From contig NZ_JABVXC010000017.1 of NCBI RefSeq assembly GCF_013349955.1, forward strand, positions 1-52,851: 52,851 nucleotides of DNA. Direction: 5' to 3'. The notes under the pieces were generated by a model. It saw only the letters and a program-made list of their open reading frames with translations, did not search any database and was not told the DNA's origin. Shown one piece after another: positions 34,093 through 43,262 of this stretch. The position numbers were made by a program, and so were the translations under genes. Position 1 is the stretch's first letter. The number at the start of each line of letters is the position of its first letter. This DNA comes from Onishia taeanensis. GTDB lineage: Bacteria; Pseudomonadota; Gammaproteobacteria; Pseudomonadales; Halomonadaceae.

Positions 34093-34710
34093 TTACGGCT
34101 GACGCAGCATCACCGCATCGTGGAGACGAGCCAGGCGTCCCAGTAACCGGTTGCGCGGACCTGCTGGCACTTGCTGGTCGATCAGTGCGGCACGCAGATG
34201 GTCGACCACGGCGTTGAAGTGCGCGTCCGTGATGCCCATCTGCTGGTGGGCACGAGCCATCGAGGGGCCGGCGTAGTCACAGGGGCCGTCGCTGATATCG
34301 CATAGCTGGGTGGTGAAGGCCTCGGCGAAGTGATCAATGTTGGTGTTGGCGAAGAAGTCGACGATGCGCTCGTCGCCGGCAATGCGATAGAGGAAGTCAT
34401 TGACCACGGCGTCGATGACGGGCTTGCCACCAAGAGCGGCATACAGGCTGTCGTCACTGGCGTGTGGCGCCGCACGTGAGCCGGCATCGCCGGTGCTGGC
34501 CTGATGAGTGTCCGCACTGGGGGCGGAAGATGAATGAGCGCAGCCGCCCAGCACCGCAAGGCCGATGACCAGCAGGGCCGGCTTCCATATGGCTTGGGCA
34601 ATACAGGCTCGCAAAGCACTGACTTGAGAAGCATCGCTCCCAAGGGCAGCGTGCCGAGAAGCGCGGCTTCGAGAAACGACGTCATTTGGCGTGTGAAAAC
34701 AGCCGGTCAT
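34093..34710 (-). CDS. Lipoprotein group 1 truncated hemoglobin
   Basis: A 205-residue protein with a hydrophobic segment and lipobox VLGGC (Cys57), a ~35-residue polar linker, then a 2-on-2 globin domain (about 93-205). LYAALGGKPVIDAVVNDF matches helices A-B, FFANTNIDHF matches C-D, and MARAHQQMGITDAHF holds the proximal His. The heme pocket is thus retained, but the usual B10 Tyr (DFY) appears replaced by Leu (DFL), and a CDISDGPC pair is inserted where cytosolic trHbs read ALGG. The ATG overlaps the DUF3034 stop as ATGA. It is the last gene of the cupredoxin/c-di-GMP operon. Likely lipid-anchored on the periplasmic side, binding O2, NO or a redox partner; inferred. Confidence 0.85.
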   Translation of the reverse strand: MTGCFHTPNDVVSRSRASRHAALGSDASQVSALRACIAQAIWKPALLVIGLAVLGGCAHSSSAPSADTHQASTGDAGSRAAPHASDDSLYAALGGKPVIDAVVNDFLYRIAGDERIVDFFANTNIDHFAEAFTTQLCDISDGPCDYAGPSMARAHQQMGITDAHFNAVVDHLRAALIDQQVPAGPRNRLLGRLARLHDAVMLRQP

Positions 34711-35558
34711 AGCGCCACCTGCAGCGAGAGATAGCCGCCTTGCTGGTCGGCCAGGCCGGCGATATCGCCAAGGTCGAGCCAGGCACCGGTCAGCGAGACG
34801 TGCTTGTTGAAAAAATGCGCCACATAGATATCACGCCAGTCGCTTTCGGCGGCGACACCCAGGTTGTCGGGTTTCTGGCGATATTCGATGCCGACGACCC
34901 AGTCCGGCGCCAGCATCAGCCCCAGTGAGCCCTCCACGACCAGCGAACGGCTAGCCTTCTGATCGCCACCGAATCCCAGCAGCCCGCCCTGGTTGGCGCG
35001 GGTCGAGCGCAGGGTCAGGTTGGTCAAGAGATTGCGTCCGCCAACCGCCGCGAACCATAGCTTGCTCGTCGCGAGATAGAGGTCGGTGCCTGCCGTGTCC
35101 TTGGCTCCAAGCGCCTTGGCCAGTTCGCCATCGACCATCCGCTTGCGCTGAACCCCCAGGCTCCAGGTGCCCCAGGTGTCATACAGAGGGTCGCCGTAGA
35201 GGCGCAGCTTGGCGCCTAGGATATCCTGTTCGAGCCGACCGCCCAGGGTGTCAAGGTCGAAACGTTGCCGAGCCATAGACAGCTCGAGACGGTCCTGTAT
35301 GTTGCCGGCAATACCGGCTACTCCTAGCGAGTAATCATCCACTCGCGCTTGGCTGACGCTGGCGGTGGCGGCGAACTCACCTTCGCTGGCGGTGCCGGCC
35401 AGTACCCCCCAGGGTGATATCCCACCCCCTGACGCCCCCTCGACCTGGGTGACGCCGCCAGTCGCCAGCAGGCGGCTGCCCGCTTGGGCGGCAGGGGCGC
35501 TCAGCAGGGCGATAAGGGCCAGCATGATGGGGAGGAAAGACAACCCGGATCGTCTCAT
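34707..35558 (-). CDS. DUF3034 family outer-membrane-type protein
   Basis: A 283-residue protein with a clear signal peptide (about residues 1-26, ending APAAQA) and a mature part of alternating beta-strand pattern rich in Gly, Leu and Trp, ending in a hydrophobic residue (LSLQVAL), as expected for a beta-barrel. GVTQVEGASGGGISPWGVLAG at the mature N-terminus is typical of DUF3034. I chose ATG at 35558 because AAGGAG lies seven bases upstream and the signal peptide starts there. It follows the GGDEF/EAL gene by two bases and overlaps the globin gene. No function is established; it may be a porin-like partner of the cupredoxin and globin. Confidence 0.85.
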   Translation of the reverse strand: MRRSGLSFLPIMLALIALLSAPAAQAGSRLLATGGVTQVEGASGGGISPWGVLAGTASEGEFAATASVSQARVDDYSLGVAGIAGNIQDRLELSMARQRFDLDTLGGRLEQDILGAKLRLYGDPLYDTWGTWSLGVQRKRMVDGELAKALGAKDTAGTDLYLATSKLWFAAVGGRNLLTNLTLRSTRANQGGLLGFGGDQKASRSLVVEGSLGLMLAPDWVVGIEYRQKPDNLGVAAESDWRDIYVAHFFNKHVSLTGAWLDLGDIAGLADQQGGYLSLQVAL

Positions 35559-35560
35559 CC

Positions 35561-37891
35561 TCAGGCTCCTTGTGTCGGGGGTTGCTGGGCTTGATAGCGC
35601 TCGACCCATGAAGTGACCTCGTCTGCGGGCAGCGGGCGGGCAATCAGATAGCCCTGCAGGTAGTGGCAGCCGAAGCCTTTCAACATGCTGCGGATCGCCT
35701 CGTTCTCGACGCCCTCCGCCACGACCTTGAGGCCGAGGTTCTGACCGAGCTCGATGGTCGAGCGCACGATCACCTCATCGTCTGGTGAGTCATCCAGGCG
35801 CAGGATGAATGACTTGTCGATCTTGAGCTCCTGCACCGGCAGCCGCTTCAGTTGGGCGAGGGACGAATAACCGGTACCGAAGTCGTCGATCGCCAGCGTC
35901 ATGCCAGCACCGCGCAGCTCTTCCAGATGGCGCGTGGCGAGTGCCGGGTCCTTGATGATGGTACTCTCGGTCACTTCCAGTCCCAATTGGTCGGGCACTA
36001 GGCCGTTTCTCACCAGCACCTCTTGCAGCCGCGCTGTCAGGGTCTCGTCCATGATGTCTTCGGCCGACAGGTTGATGGCCACGCGCAGAACCTGGCCCTG
36101 TGTCTGCCAATGATGTAGCTGGGCGCAGACGGTGTCGATCATCCAGCTACTGAGCATGCGGATATTGCCAGAGCGCTCGGCCAAGGTGATGAATTCGTCG
36201 GGAGGAATGAAACCTAGGGTCGGGTGCTCCCAGCGCATCAGTGCCTCGAATTGGACGATATTGCCGTTCGTGGCCAGCACCTTGGGTTGGTAGACCATGG
36301 TCAGTTGATGCTGTTCTACCGCGTCATGCAGGTCGCGGATCAGGGTCAACTGACGCAGGTGCCGCTCGTCTTGGCCGGCAATATAACGCTGGTGTGCGTG
36401 GTGGTGATGGCGGGCGATATCCAGGGCCACGTCGGCGCGTCGCATCAACAGGTGCGGGGTGTCGCCATCCTCGGGATAGCGAACCTCGCCGAACGACAGT
36501 TGTGGACGAATGGGCGATCCCTCCAGGTCGATTGGCTCGGCGAGTTCATGCTGGAGCGCCTCGAGCCAGTCGGGCGGGCAGGCCGGAGTATTCAGGCGCA
36601 GCAGGAACTCGTCCCCGCCGATGCGGTAGGCCTGCACGGTTGGTGCCGGCAAGCGATCGAGCCGGCGTGACAGCGTGATCAATACTCGGTCACCGAGGGC
36701 GTAGCCGAAGGTATCATTGATGCGGCGGAAGTCGCCGATCGCCATGCGTAGCAGGGTGAAACCGCTCCCTCTTGCGATATCTCGCTGAACGTCGTGCTGC
36801 GCCGATGTGCGGTTGGGGAGATCTGTCAAAATATCATGCCGAGACTGGTGCAGGAGGCTTGCCTCCCGCTGTGCGATGTCTTCCTGCATGGTCATGAGTG
36901 TGTCAGCCAGCACGCGCATCTCGCCGTGCTGACCGGACTTGATGTCGGCTATTTGCTCGCCCTGGCCAATGCGCCTGGCGGCGTCGGCGAGTCGGCGCAA
37001 TGGGCGACTGATGCCTTTGGCGCTGAATGCCGCGACCACGGCTGTCAGCGTTAGGGTGATGGCGAACAGCGCCAGCAACTGCCACTGAATATGGCGATAG
37101 GGTGCCATCAGGTTCGTGCGTGACGCCTGGATCAGAGCGAAGGCTTCATCTTCACCGCTGCGGCGCAGCAAGCGGGCCCGGGTTAGGTAGTCGGCGTTTG
37201 CATCCAGTTCCGCAACGGAGCCCATACCATCCAGTGCGGTTAGCAGTTGGGTCATTTCTTCGGGCGGCAGGTCCGTGCGAGACGTCGCCGTATAGGTTGC
37301 TTGGTTCTGGCCGAGTTGGTGGCCAATGAAGCTGACTGGTAGCCGGGTGAGGGTATTGATCTCCTTGGCGAGTTCGGCATCTAGCCGAAAGCCCATGCCC
37401 GCCCAACCAATCAGGTTGGGCGCATGCACGGGCAATAGGACGAATTGGTATGGAATTCCGTCCTGCAATACTACTTCGACGCTGCCCTGGCCTTCCTGAG
37501 CTGCGCGCCATAGTCCCTTGAAGGGCAGTTGACTGCCGGTCTCGTGATGGCTGCTTGCCAGCAAGCGCCCGTTGGGATCGGCGAGCAGTACCATATCTGC
37601 CTCGGCGCGGGTGCCATGATTGATCAGCACCGATTCGAGCGTGGAGGTGTCCTTAGTGGCCACTGCACTCTTGAAACCGAAGTCGTCGGTAAGGATATCG
37701 ACCGTATCACGCAGTCGCTGGCCGCGGGCATCGAGCACCTCACGCAGCATGCTCAGGCCGACATCCAGATTGCGCTGGCCGGACGCCATGATGTCGGCAC
37801 GGATGGCGCTTAATGTGGCGGCAGCGGTGACGATCTGGGCCAGTATCACCACCGATAGCATGGTAATCAGCAGGCGGGAGCGGAACGTCAT
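35561..37891 (-). CDS. Membrane sensor GGDEF/EAL c-di-GMP enzyme
   Basis: A 776-residue inner-membrane protein. TM1 is about residues 8-28; a ~240-residue periplasmic sensor of Cache type follows; TM2 is ~272-293; HAMP (ISRPLRRLADAARRIGQGE) is ~295-345; a GGDEF domain carries intact GGDEF at about 427; an EAL domain starts at FEALMRWEHP (about 548), with DDFGTGYSSL and AEGVENE present. Both active sites look complete, so it could make and degrade c-di-GMP, though the DxLTG start reads DILTD. The start has GAGG upstream. Second of four tightly spaced genes, seven bases after the cupredoxin-like gene. Confidence 0.93.
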   Translation of the reverse strand: MTFRSRLLITMLSVVILAQIVTAAATLSAIRADIMASGQRNLDVGLSMLREVLDARGQRLRDTVDILTDDFGFKSAVATKDTSTLESVLINHGTRAEADMVLLADPNGRLLASSHHETGSQLPFKGLWRAAQEGQGSVEVVLQDGIPYQFVLLPVHAPNLIGWAGMGFRLDAELAKEINTLTRLPVSFIGHQLGQNQATYTATSRTDLPPEEMTQLLTALDGMGSVAELDANADYLTRARLLRRSGEDEAFALIQASRTNLMAPYRHIQWQLLALFAITLTLTAVVAAFSAKGISRPLRRLADAARRIGQGEQIADIKSGQHGEMRVLADTLMTMQEDIAQREASLLHQSRHDILTDLPNRTSAQHDVQRDIARGSGFTLLRMAIGDFRRINDTFGYALGDRVLITLSRRLDRLPAPTVQAYRIGGDEFLLRLNTPACPPDWLEALQHELAEPIDLEGSPIRPQLSFGEVRYPEDGDTPHLLMRRADVALDIARHHHHAHQRYIAGQDERHLRQLTLIRDLHDAVEQHQLTMVYQPKVLATNGNIVQFEALMRWEHPTLGFIPPDEFITLAERSGNIRMLSSWMIDTVCAQLHHWQTQGQVLRVAINLSAEDIMDETLTARLQEVLVRNGLVPDQLGLEVTESTIIKDPALATRHLEELRGAGMTLAIDDFGTGYSSLAQLKRLPVQELKIDKSFILRLDDSPDDEVIVRSTIELGQNLGLKVVAEGVENEAIRSMLKGFGCHYLQGYLIARPLPADEVTSWVERYQAQQPPTQGA

Positions 37892-37898
37892 ACGGGCC

Positions 37899-38570
37899 TC
37901 ACTGGCTCAGGGCGCGGTCGAAGCGCTGTTGCAGCGTCGACTGCTCGGCTGCAGATTTCTCTGGGACTGAGAGCGACAGGGAAACGCTGCGCACATCGCT
38001 ATCGCCGAGCGGCTGGGGGGCTTCCCACCATTGTTGATGGGTTTCCTCGAGACGAGGATGCCAGACCCGCAGATGGTGTTCGCCTGGTGGCAGATCCGTC
38101 AGGTTGACTTGGCCATTTTCGTCGGTGATCGCGAAAGACGCGGCATCGCTGACCACGATGAAGGCCTGCATGTGGTCGTGGATGTTGCAGCCGAGGACCG
38201 CCACCCCGGCCGTATCGAATAGTACGGGGGGCGGTGTCTCCTGTCGGTAGAGGTTCAAGTCGAAGACACCGGTGGGCGAAAAGGAATAGACATGGTGGCG
38301 AGTGGTATCGCGATTGGGAAAGCTGACGCGGCTGCCTGTGCCTACCACACTGACATGGGGATGGAAGGCGGCATTGCGTTGGAAGATCTCCTCCGATGAC
38401 GGGGTCGCCTTGGGCGCGCCCTCGGTATCGACCTCGACCACTGCTTCTGTGAGCGGTTCCCCGGTTGCGGCATCGGTGACGGTGATGCGCGCGGCCTGGG
38501 CGGCCAGACTATTCCAGAGGCCTGTGGCCAACAACAAGGCGCTTAGCAATACGTGAGGGGCTCTGGTCAC
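37899..38570 (-). CDS. Periplasmic cupredoxin-like protein (methylamine-utilisation-protein type)
   Basis: A 223-residue secreted protein with a signal peptide ending AAQA (about residue 26). The fold looks like cupredoxin: possible Cu ligands are His92/His93 in TTRHHVYSF and Cys128, His131 and Met134 in LGCNIHDHMQAF, in the order of a type 1 copper site. Genomes often label this family methylamine utilisation protein, but no mau gene is nearby and I would not infer amine oxidation. GTG at 38570 is the start, with AAGGA seven bases upstream; the ATG overlapping it reaches a stop at once. First gene of the operon with the GGDEF/EAL, DUF3034 and globin genes. Confidence 0.82.
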   Translation of the reverse strand: MTRAPHVLLSALLLATGLWNSLAAQAARITVTDAATGEPLTEAVVEVDTEGAPKATPSSEEIFQRNAAFHPHVSVVGTGSRVSFPNRDTTRHHVYSFSPTGVFDLNLYRQETPPPVLFDTAGVAVLGCNIHDHMQAFIVVSDAASFAITDENGQVNLTDLPPGEHHLRVWHPRLEETHQQWWEAPQPLGDSDVRSVSLSLSVPEKSAAEQSTLQQRFDRALSQ

Positions 38571-38729
38571 ATGGGGTCCTTTTCTTGCTGGCGTTTCATA
38601 GGAGGGCGAGACAGCCAGAGCATCGTTGTGCCTACAACATCGACGCTAACGGCAGCACAAGCTCTAACAACGACACTCATTATTTTCTGATAAAGCGTGA
38701 TTGCATCAAACCTGGGATAACCGGGCTTA

Positions 38730-39338
38730 TCAAGGCGCCTGCCACCAGTGCCGGCGCCAGGCCTTCATTACCCGTTCAGGGTACCAAGTTTCTCCCCGGC
38801 TGCCGTTGTAACGGGCCAGTGCGCGCGTCAGGTCGCCATTTTCCACGGCCAAGTAGTGGGCGAGGATAGTACAGCCATAGCGAAGATTGAGCAGAGGATC
38901 GAAGAGGTTATCCTCGGGACGCCCCAGTACCTCGACCCAGAACGGCATTACCTGCATCAAACCCTTGGCACCGGCACTGGAGACGGCATTGGCCCGAAAG
39001 GCGCTCTCTACCTGGATCAATGCCATCACAAGGCCAGGTGCCAGTCCCGCCAACCGCGCTTCCTGCTGGACATGATCCAGCAGGCGTGAGCTGCTGGCGG
39101 GGTCGTTGATATAGCGGGAAAGCCGTGTCGCCATGGTCGATCGCCATTGGAGGTCGGCCCACCGCTCGATGGCGGGTCGCGGCGCATCGAGTACGCTTTC
39201 CAGGGTCTGATGCAAGGGCGCGGAGTACCCCGGACCGGTTTCGGCCCGGGCCAGGCTATCGGCCATCAGCAGTGCCGAGCCCAGAATGGCCAGACTCAGC
39301 AGCGCTGTGCGTGGCAGGCGAGGACCGACGACGGGCAT
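38730..39338 (-). CDS. Lytic transglycosylase (SLT domain) protein
   Basis: A 202-residue secreted enzyme of the soluble lytic transglycosylase family, which cleaves peptidoglycan to 1,6-anhydromuropeptides. The signal segment (about 10-32) ends LARAE. The catalytic Glu is Glu111 in ALIQVESAF, followed by AVSSAGAKGLMQVMPFW and NLRYGCTILAHYL, the standard SLT blocks. Its products are substrates for AmpG and AmiD encoded nearby. The ATG overlaps the proS stop by one base (TGATG), so it is translationally coupled to proS. Confidence 0.92.
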   Translation of the reverse strand: MPVVGPRLPRTALLSLAILGSALLMADSLARAETGPGYSAPLHQTLESVLDAPRPAIERWADLQWRSTMATRLSRYINDPASSSRLLDHVQQEARLAGLAPGLVMALIQVESAFRANAVSSAGAKGLMQVMPFWVEVLGRPEDNLFDPLLNLRYGCTILAHYLAVENGDLTRALARYNGSRGETWYPERVMKAWRRHWWQAP

Positions 39339-41056
39339 CAGCCGATGCGGGAACGCAAGAAATCGACGATGGTGTCGGCAGGCACCATAGTGGCCTCGTC
39401 ATCGCGACGTCCCTTGTATTCGAGCTCACCCTTGTCGAGACTGCGATCGCCGATGACCAGACGATGGGGAATCCCGATCAGCTCTTGGTCGGCAAACTTG
39501 ACCCCGGGGCGGATGTCCCGGTCATCGAGCAGCACATCGATGCCCTGTGCCTTCAGCTCGTCGTAGAGGCGTTCGGCGGTCTCGCGCACGCGTTCTGACT
39601 TATGGGCGTTCATGGGCACCATGGCCACTTCGAAGGGCGCCAGCGCATCCGGCCAGGTGATGCCAGCGTCGTCATGGTTCTGCTCAATGGCGGAGGCCAC
39701 CACCCGGGTAACGCCGATGCCGTAGCAGCCCATCCAGGGATGGACGGCCTTGCCGTCGTCGCCAAGCACGGTGGCATTCATGGACTCAGAGTACTTGGTA
39801 CCCAGCTGGAAAACATGGCCAACCTCGATGCCGCGCTTGATCGCAAGCGTGCCCTGGCCGTCTGGTGAAGGGTCGCCTTCGACGACATTGCGGATGTCGG
39901 CGACTTTGGGAAGTGCCAGATCACGCTCCCAGTTGATGCCGAAGTAGTGCTTGTCATCGATATTGGCGCCGGCGCCGAAGTCGCTCATCAGCGCCACGCT
40001 GCGGTCGACGATCACCGGCATGTCCAGGTTCACCGGGCCAAGCGAGCCCGGGCCTGCGCCCACGGCGGCACGGATTTCGGCCTCTGTTGCCATGGTCAGC
40101 GGGGCCTTGACCTCGGGTAGGTTCTCGGCCTTGATCTCGTTAAGCTCATGGTCGCCACGCACCAGCAGGGCGATCAGGCCACCGGCCTCGGCGTGGACCA
40201 TCAGCGTCTTGATGGTCTTCTCGATGGCGAGGCCATGCTTTTCGACCAGGGCGGCGATGGTCTTGGTCTCGGGAGTGTCGACCATGCGCAGTTCCTCGCT
40301 CGGCGCGGCGGCCTTGGCCTCGCTGCCCAGCGGTGCCGGCAGGGCTTCTGCCTTCTCGATATTGGCGGCATAGTCGGAGGCGGTGGAGAAAACGATATCG
40401 TCCTCACCCGAGTCGGCCAGTACGTGGAACTCGTGGGAGCCGGTGCCGCCGATGGAGCCGTTGTCGGCGATCACCGGGCGGAAATCCAGTCCCAGGCGGG
40501 TGAAAATGCGCACGTAGGCGTCATACATCGCCTGATAGGTCTCTTTCAGGGAGTCTTCATCGATATGGAAGGAGTAGGCGTCCTTCATGATGAATTCCCG
40601 CGAGCGCATCACCCCGAAGCGCGGGCGGATCTCGTCACGGAACTTGGTCTGGATCTGATAGAAGTTCGATGGCAGCTGCTTATAGCTTGAGATCTCTTTG
40701 CGCACCAAGTCGGTGATGACTTCCTCGTGGGTTGGTCCCACGCAATAGTCGCGTTCATGGCGATCCTTGAGGCGCAACAGCTCCGGGCCGTACTGCTCCC
40801 AACGGCCGGACTCCTGCCAAAGCTCCGCGGGCTGCACGGCCGGCATCAGCACCTCCTGGGCGCCAGCACGATCCATCTCCTCGCGGACGACCCGCTCGAC
40901 CTTGCGCAGCGTGCGCAGGCCCATCGGCAGCCAAGTGTAGAGCCCCGAGGTCAGGCGGCGAATCATCCCCGCGCGTAGCATCAGCTGATGGCTGATCACT
41001 TCGGCGTCGGCGGGCGTTTCCTTGAGGGTGGAGAGCAATAGTTGGCTGGCGCGCAT
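39338..41056 (-). CDS. proS: Proline--tRNA ligase
   Basis: A 572-residue bacterial-type class II synthetase with the editing insertion, the usual length for ProS. Order: motif 1/2 region with [20 protein letters not shown] and [36 protein letters not shown] editing domain (about 230-400); motif 3 in YGIGVTRVV; anticodon-binding domain from ~470 with [19 protein letters not shown]. It charges tRNA-Pro. The start ATG is preceded by AAGGA at ~12 bases. Coupled to the lytic transglycosylase gene. Confidence 0.97.
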   Translation of the reverse strand: MRASQLLLSTLKETPADAEVISHQLMLRAGMIRRLTSGLYTWLPMGLRTLRKVERVVREEMDRAGAQEVLMPAVQPAELWQESGRWEQYGPELLRLKDRHERDYCVGPTHEEVITDLVRKEISSYKQLPSNFYQIQTKFRDEIRPRFGVMRSREFIMKDAYSFHIDEDSLKETYQAMYDAYVRIFTRLGLDFRPVIADNGSIGGTGSHEFHVLADSGEDDIVFSTASDYAANIEKAEALPAPLGSEAKAAAPSEELRMVDTPETKTIAALVEKHGLAIEKTIKTLMVHAEAGGLIALLVRGDHELNEIKAENLPEVKAPLTMATEAEIRAAVGAGPGSLGPVNLDMPVIVDRSVALMSDFGAGANIDDKHYFGINWERDLALPKVADIRNVVEGDPSPDGQGTLAIKRGIEVGHVFQLGTKYSESMNATVLGDDGKAVHPWMGCYGIGVTRVVASAIEQNHDDAGITWPDALAPFEVAMVPMNAHKSERVRETAERLYDELKAQGIDVLLDDRDIRPGVKFADQELIGIPHRLVIGDRSLDKGELEYKGRRDDEATMVPADTIVDFLRSRIG

Positions 41057-41231
41057 GGGTCCGGCGTTTCCTTGGAATCTTGAACGGGGACCGGCCGGCT
41101 TTGTGGCCGGTGGTCGGAGTTACCCGCATTGTACGGTGAAGCCAGAGTGGCGGCAAAAGGCGGCGGCAAAAGGCTTTGTCTAAAAAGTCGACGAGCGCAG
41201 TACGTTTCAGACATTGCCTAGTCGGGCCATT

Positions 41232-42230
41232 CTAGAGAAGCTCATGTCTGGCGAGGCCTGACTCATGTCTGGCGAGGCCTGACGCATTCGCCGGTCCAAA
41301 ATCAGTGATCCTGTCAGGAACATGACGGGATGTCGTAAGGTTCGCCGCAGGCCATCGGCAAGGTGGTGCAGTGGCAGGACGCACGGATAAGGTCTCGGGG
41401 CGATACTCCGCTAACAGTGCCCAGAGGATCGCCATGGATTCGGTATCCGCAAGGCCGCGATAGTCAGTGGGGCGGTAGCGCATCTGGAAGGCTCGCAGAG
41501 CCCCCCGGGTGGTGTTATCCAGGACTCCGCTGGGCGTGACCGCAAAGCCCCACTCGGCCAGCGCCCGCTGCAGGCTGCCAAGCGGGAGTGGCGCTTTTTC
41601 GAACCGTCGGCGATAGCAGGCGACTCGCGCCGGGTCTGGCCAGGGACCGATCCCCGCGGCGTGAAGGCGCTGCCAGGGAAAAGCCGGGCCTGGGTCGATC
41701 TTGCGGGTGGGGGCGATCTCGGCATGACTCACCACCGCGGTAGTTTCAATCCCGTGGCGAGCGATAATGTCCTGAGCCAGCGCGATCAGCGCTGTGATCT
41801 GGGCATCGGGGAAGGGCGCCCAACTGGCCTTAAGGCCGGCCTCGATGTCCACAAAGCGATGATCCGGCCCTGTATTGACGACTTCGATGCCAACCGAGGT
41901 GTCATTGAGGTTCTCGCGTCCGGCCCAGCTGCTGGCGCCGGCGTGCCAGGCTCGCCGAGTCTCATCGACCAGTTGGTAGACCGGTGGTGGCTTGCCGTTT
42001 CGCGGCGGAGGGATCAGGTAATGGCTGCTGACCCTTGGGCCAGTGAGTGTGCGGAGCGAGTCGGCCTCATCAGCATCGGTGTAGTGAATCACCAGAGAAC
42101 GCACCCGGCTCGAGTGAGAAGTTGCACTATGGCGATGATCGACGCTGTAGCCGTCGCGTTGCTCTACTGCCGGACCCGCGCAGGCGCCAAGCCCCAGGCC
42201 AAGCATCAGAATGGCGACGAGCTTGTGCAT
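41232..42230 (-). CDS. amiD: N-acetylmuramoyl-L-alanine amidase, AmiD-type lipoprotein
   Basis: A 332-residue lipoprotein with lipobox LGAC (Cys17), an amidase_2 domain and a C-terminal peptidoglycan-binding helix bundle. Zinc and catalytic residues are in LVIHYTDAD, GIEVVNTG, VVSHAEIAPTRKIDPGPAFPW; the binding domain includes LQRALAEWGFAVTPSGVLD. It cleaves the amide between MurNAc and the peptide. The C-terminus carries ~45 extra low-complexity residues ending with a duplicated SGLARHE caused by a 21-bp tandem repeat. The start at 42230 has no strong ribosome site. Confidence 0.88.
   Translation of the reverse strand: MHKLVAILMLGLGLGACAGPAVEQRDGYSVDHRHSATSHSSRVRSLVIHYTDADEADSLRTLTGPRVSSHYLIPPPRNGKPPPVYQLVDETRRAWHAGASSWAGRENLNDTSVGIEVVNTGPDHRFVDIEAGLKASWAPFPDAQITALIALAQDIIARHGIETTAVVSHAEIAPTRKIDPGPAFPWQRLHAAGIGPWPDPARVACYRRRFEKAPLPLGSLQRALAEWGFAVTPSGVLDNTTRGALRAFQMRYRPTDYRGLADTESMAILWALLAEYRPETLSVRPATAPPCRWPAANLTTSRHVPDRITDFGPANASGLARHESGLARHELL
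41241..41282 (-). repeat. 21-bp perfect tandem duplication at the amiD 3' end
   Basis: A 21-base unit (41241-41261) is repeated exactly at 41262-41282. The unit contains TCTGGCGAGGCCT. Being a multiple of three, it adds seven residues in frame to AmiD. Confidence 0.9.
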
Positions 42231-42374
42231 GACGACTTGGTCTTGGCCAGTGAGCGCTTGAGCATGGCTGTGACCTGGATGACAACGCCTATGAGTCTGG
42301 CAGGGGGCTTCATGGGATTCCTCTTGGGCGCCACCGGGGCCAAGGTTTGGCTGAGCTCGGTCCAGTATGCCGCC

Positions 42375-43172
42375 TCAGGCAGAGACTTTGGAATCCGAGA
42401 TATTGGTCTGAGTGACAGATCGGCTTATCACTCGGTTGCGGCCGGTTTCCTTGCATTCGTAGAGGCCGGCATCGGCGGTGGCGATGATGTCATCGAGGCT
42501 GACCGGTTCGCCGGAATGGGTGACAGCAACGCCGATGCTGACAGTGACCACGTCGGTGACACTGGAGGCCCGGTGCTCGATACCTACCGCTTGCAGCATG
42601 CCACGCATGGCCTCGGCAAGGCGCACGGCTTCTTCTTCATCGGCATCGAGCAGCACTACCAGAAACTCCTCGCCGCCCAAGCGCACCACGATATCGGTCT
42701 CGCGCCGGAAGGTGTCGCGTAGCACATTGGCGATCTCGACCAGACACTCATCGCCTGCCTGGTGACCGTAGAGATCGTTATATTCCTTGAAGTGATCGAC
42801 GTCGATCACCAACGCCGAAACAGCGCGCATCCAGCGACGACTGAGGGGCAGAGCGATATCGAGACGTTGTTCCAGCAGTCGGCGGTTGCCAAGCCCGGTT
42901 AGCGGGTCCTTGATCGCCTGCTCCTGCAGCTGGAGATTGGCTGCACAGAGGTGATCGACGCGCTGTGCTAGCCGACTCGCCAGCGATCCATGCATGGTCT
43001 GGTCGGGTGGCAAGCGCTCTGCGTTGGCGGCCAAGTCCAGAGCGTCGATGTGCGTGATCATCTGCTTCAATGGACGTCGGTAGCGGTGCTCGATCGACCA
43101 CCAGGCGAGCACTACGACGCTGGCAGGCATGACGATGAGTAGCAAGGTAGACATGAATATCGGCTCGTCCAT
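42375..43172 (-). CDS. Diguanylate cyclase (GGDEF) with one membrane helix
   Basis: A 265-residue protein: one N-terminal membrane helix (about 8-27), a helical linker with coiled-coil features, and a GGDEF domain from KDPLTGLGNRRLLEQRL (about 87) with active site RLGGEEFLVV near residue 162. The metal-binding Asp pair lies in VIDVDHFKEYND. It should make c-di-GMP at the inner membrane; there is no sensory domain beyond the helix and linker. The start may be ATG at 43154. It is a single gene on the minus strand between amiD and the ABC exporter. Confidence 0.92.
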   Translation of the reverse strand: MDEPIFMSTLLLIVMPASVVVLAWWSIEHRYRRPLKQMITHIDALDLAANAERLPPDQTMHGSLASRLAQRVDHLCAANLQLQEQAIKDPLTGLGNRRLLEQRLDIALPLSRRWMRAVSALVIDVDHFKEYNDLYGHQAGDECLVEIANVLRDTFRRETDIVVRLGGEEFLVVLLDADEEEAVRLAEAMRGMLQAVGIEHRASSVTDVVTVSIGVAVTHSGEPVSLDDIIATADAGLYECKETGRNRVISRSVTQTNISDSKVSA

Positions 43173-43262
43173 GACCGTGAGTGACGACGAGGTCGGCTAG
43201 TTAGCACAGTTGCTAATATGCAGACCATCGGCTGATATGCTTGTACCTTTAATCACATTTTA

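Noticed and set aside
37899..38570. Methylamine utilisation role for the cupredoxin-like protein
   Set aside because: No mau genes or amine dehydrogenase are nearby; the name is a label inherited by annotation.
41661..42722. 353-codon plus-strand frame across amiD and the diguanylate cyclase
   Set aside because: It crosses two well-supported minus-strand genes and shows no domain or ribosome site.
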